A DNA stretch of 64,000 bases from Tenebrio molitor (lineage: Eukaryota > Arthropoda > Insecta > Coleoptera > Tenebrionidae). The notes under the pieces are model-generated. The model worked only from the letters and a program-made list of their open reading frames with translations, made no database searches and was not told the DNA's origin. Of the stretch, positions 61,692 through 64,000 are shown piece after piece. The position numbers were made by a program, and so were the translations under genes. The stretch is taken from positions 2,852,001-2,916,000 of the forward strand of contig NC_091052.1 of assembly GCF_963966145.1 (NCBI RefSeq), written 5' to 3'. Within the stretch, counting starts at the first letter, position 1. Each line of letters starts with the position of its first letter.

Positions 61692-61883
61692 AAAAAGATA
61701 TCAAAAACGTACGGAGTCAATTTTGAGAAGTCGGTAATTGAAATGATTGAAGAAAAAACGAGAGTTTTGGAAACTGTACGCGAGGAAATTTCAACAAGAA
61801 GTCGTCCGTTATCAAGTCTTTCCAGAAGTTCGTCTCTGAGAATGAAGAAGAGTGCCACGCCACGTCCACCTTGGAGATTTTAA
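61692..61883 (+). CDS. tau: Alternative last exon of tau
   Basis: A 63-codon frame plus TAA follows a good acceptor (ACAATTTTAG, ending 61691). It starts in phase 0, exactly as needed after the exon ending at 59579 (SLSGSQ). It encodes a basic, serine- and arginine-rich tail (KKISKTYGVNFEKSVIEMIE, then RSRPLSSLSRSSSLRMKKSA, ending TPRPPWRF). Used in place of 60059-60127 it would swap an acidic 22-residue C-terminus (NSLPSQPEAGGPVADENLNQ then ER) for a basic 63-residue one. Possible poly(A) signals are at 62640-62645 and later. It could belong to another gene, but the phase and the neighbourhood favour tau. Confidence 0.55.
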   Translation, partial: KKISKTYGVNFEKSVIEMIEEKTRVLETVREEISTRSRPLSSLSRSSSLRMKKSATPRPPWRF

Positions 61884-63480
61884 AATGAAAAAATGGAAGA
61901 GTAGATTCTAGAAACTGAATTTTTTTATCAATATAGAGCGAATCCAATACGTTACATTTTTTTTTAATTATTATTTAACAATCTCAGTAGTCATACGCGA
62001 GGAAAACTGAATAGGTGCATTTTTTAAATTGAAATCGAACGTCGATAAAATTCACGAAATTTCAAAATTACACATATTACAAAATATTCGCTCTAAATTT
62101 TGGAAATATGGTTACAAATAAGAAAAATATACATTTGAAACATGTTTTCCGCATATGTATATGAATATTATAAAACCAATATATTATTAAATAATTATTT
62201 TTGTAGACGATGAAGGATTTTGATTAAGTAATTCATATCATGTTTAGTAGTACTATAAACTTTTCACATTTGCAGTAAATCAACTTTCAAATATCAATTA
62301 TGTATGTATACTTATCTATATGGTTACACATTTTGATACTGAATCAAATTTATCACAACGTAACAAAAAAATCGCCTGTCATAACAGTTAATATTGTATC
62401 ATGCTTATAATTATATTCATTAAACACAAGTAGACTGCTCCAGTGCTAATTAGTTGAGTTGTGTTTTTATCAGTTAACATCAACTCTTGTACTAAAACAT
62501 TAAAATAATAGAATATAATATGTATGGTAGGTTCAGTACCTAGTTGAAAGCAGTGAATTTATTTACATTTTGCACTTTTATACAAATACGATAGGTACCT
62601 ACATACTTACACAATTTTTGTTGCGATTGCGAATTAAATAATAAAGAAATATCATTCTTACACGTAATTTCAGTACTGTTTTAATAAAATAAATTTGAAC
62701 AACGGCAGTGTATTTTGTGGATTAAGTACATACTGTAGATTTTTAAATTTTCAGAAAATATGTTTTTGTTTTCAGCTGCAACATATCTTTTTTTGGTTAG
62801 GTATAACATCTTTTGTAAAACCAAACAGACATTGTGCACAATAAATAATGTAAGAACAAGAACATTATTAGAATTTATTTCAAATAATAGTAGGTATTAA
62901 GTCTATTATTTTCTTCTAGATACAACCGCAGTATTTGTAAACTATTTATTTAAAAATAAAATGCGTTTCATCATCATCGAATTTGCAGAGTACAGTGGCG
63001 AAAAATTTCAATAATTTTCTTCTTGAAATCCAAATTTTTTTTTAAGAAAATGTAAAATAAGAATTATACCTTATAATAATCTTGAAGATATTAAAAAAAA
63101 ACAATTTCCTGTTTTCCGATATACCTATACGCCTGTAATCAAAATACACGTAAATATTTAAACACGTAGTACGAGTAAGTACTGAAGACTCCCGCGTCAA
63201 TGGAAAAATATGAGTTTTTTGAAAAACGAAAGGATACGTGAACAAATAGCATGGAAATTTAGACAATAAATTGTGGACGCGTCTTGGTGTCATTGTAGAA
63301 ATCATAAACGTAATAGTAAAGAAAAAGCGAACTTTCGCTTTTTGCACGCTTCATACACTTTTTGTATGACAAAAAAGGATCTTCTTATCAGAGGTTGGGT
63401 TGGCGTAAGTCAGTTATTAGTTGCAGCCCGCAAACGGTGTAGTGTAGCAGTGTATCAATAATAATATTGGTGTATTTGTT
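61884..63480 (+). other. Probable 3' UTR and flank, no gene
   Basis: AT-rich, with possible poly(A) signals (AATAAA at 62640-62645 and near 62684). Short frames on both strands lack recognisable content. Confidence 0.4.
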
Positions 63481-63483
63481 ATT

Positions 63484-63647
63484 ACAGTGTTTTTCTTTTG
63501 GTATTCCCCTTTTGTCAATTGCATTTCACTATTTCTCAAAACTATTTCCTATCTCTATTAAATGTCGAAGTGACGTAAATATGAAATAGTTTTGAGAAAT
63601 AGTGAAATACAATTGACAAAAGAGGAAAACCAAAAGAAAAACAGTGT
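63484..63647. repeat. Near-perfect foldback, about 65-bp arms
   Basis: TTTTTCTTTTGGTATTCCCC then TTTTGTCAATTGCATTTCAC is mirrored by GTGAAATACAATTGACAAAA then GAGGAAAACCAAAAGAAAAA around a loop of about 30 bp. The arms are highly similar, which suggests a recent insertion. Confidence 0.8.
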
Positions 63648-63730
63648 AAATCGATCCAAGAATGGAAGAAGCAGCCCAGGTAGGAGTTTCACACAATATG
63701 TAAGTATGCGGCACTTTAAAAGAACAAGTC

Positions 63731-63868
63731 TTTCATGATTACCACGTACAAAAAGTACAAGCCCTGCAACCAGGAGATGAGGTGCGGCGACAACAGTTTT
63801 GTGAACAACTGCTGGGAAAATTTGTACAACAACCAGAATTTTTACGTGTTATTTTATTTACCGACTAG
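63731..63868 (+). pseudogene. Truncated mariner/IS630-like transposase fragment
   Basis: A 45-codon frame (FHDYHVQKVQALQPGDEVRR, then QQFCEQLLGKF, ending FLRVILFTD) and a stop. The HVQKVQAL...GD...FC and final L-F-T-D pattern matches insect DDE transposases of the mariner/IS630-like group, where FTD carries one of the catalytic aspartates. The frame stops exactly after that aspartate, at the border of a different sequence starting ACTAGCTGACCCGACAGACG. The fragment therefore looks cut by a later insertion. The upstream part is also missing. Confidence 0.65.
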
Positions 63869-64000
63869 CTGACCCGACAGACGTTGTCTTGTGCAATCCA
63901 AATTTCAATAAATTTGTTTGTGATCGTTTTGTGAATTTGTGAAAAGCTATTGGAAGTAAAAATGAGAAATTTTACATGCAAGGTGAATTCTATCGGAAGT
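63864..64000 (+). mobile_element. Start of an unidentified repeat interrupting the transposase
   Basis: Sequence from ACTAGCTGACCCGACAGACG to the window end has no relation to the transposase frame it interrupts. The CTAGCTGACCCG motif is one I associate with a common invertebrate repeat, but I cannot name the family. It continues beyond the window. Confidence 0.4.

Overview
This is eukaryotic, insect DNA, most likely from a beetle. It is AT-rich, its genes are split by short GT-AG introns inside long introns, and it is dense in small terminal-inverted-repeat (TIR) transposons and foldback repeats. There are no operons, Shine-Dalgarno sites or CRISPR arrays. The recognisable genes are arthropod ones: a muscle myosin alkali light chain (Mlc1) and a tau-type microtubule-associated protein. 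The beetle assignment is inference from gene content and repeat style.

Layout. 1-14.3 kb is mostly non-coding, with mobile-element debris, one possible signal-peptide first exon (6540-6601) and one weak minus-strand ORF (1328-1585). 14.3-30.7 kb (+) is one large gene for a C2-PDZ-DH-PH Rho guanine-nucleotide exchange factor. I rebuilt it as 19 phase-consistent coding exons, 2024 codons plus stop, with evidence for a second promoter and a shorter alternative 3' end. 31.1-33.2 kb (-) and 33.4-34.4 kb (+) are two genes I do not recognise, arranged head to head across about 270 bp. 35.2-37.0 kb (+) is Mlc1. 40.4-41.1 kb (+) is a diverged tandem copy of Mlc1 with the same exon plan and a lysine-rich tail. 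41.8-61.9 kb (+) is the tau gene, with two alternative coding starts, a proline-rich exon, five microtubule-binding repeats (one degenerate), an 11-residue cassette exon and two alternative last exons. Its long 5' introns hold a broken UMP-synthase copy and a second broken gene fragment, both on the minus strand, between inverted repeats. 62-64 kb is repeats, ending in a transposase remnant cut off by another repeat.

How the genes relate. The RhoGEF (actin signalling), the light chains (muscle myosin) and tau (microtubules) are cytoskeletal, but nothing shows co-regulation beyond adjacency. All exon joins were inferred by eye from splice signals, reading phase and family similarity. None is confirmed by transcripts.

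Repeat landscape. At least eight TIR elements and six foldback elements were found. Five foldback-associated sites share a short hairpin core of the form CGAG-stem-GNN-stem'-CGAG whose stem bases change in a compensatory way. This is the least ordinary sequence pattern in the window.
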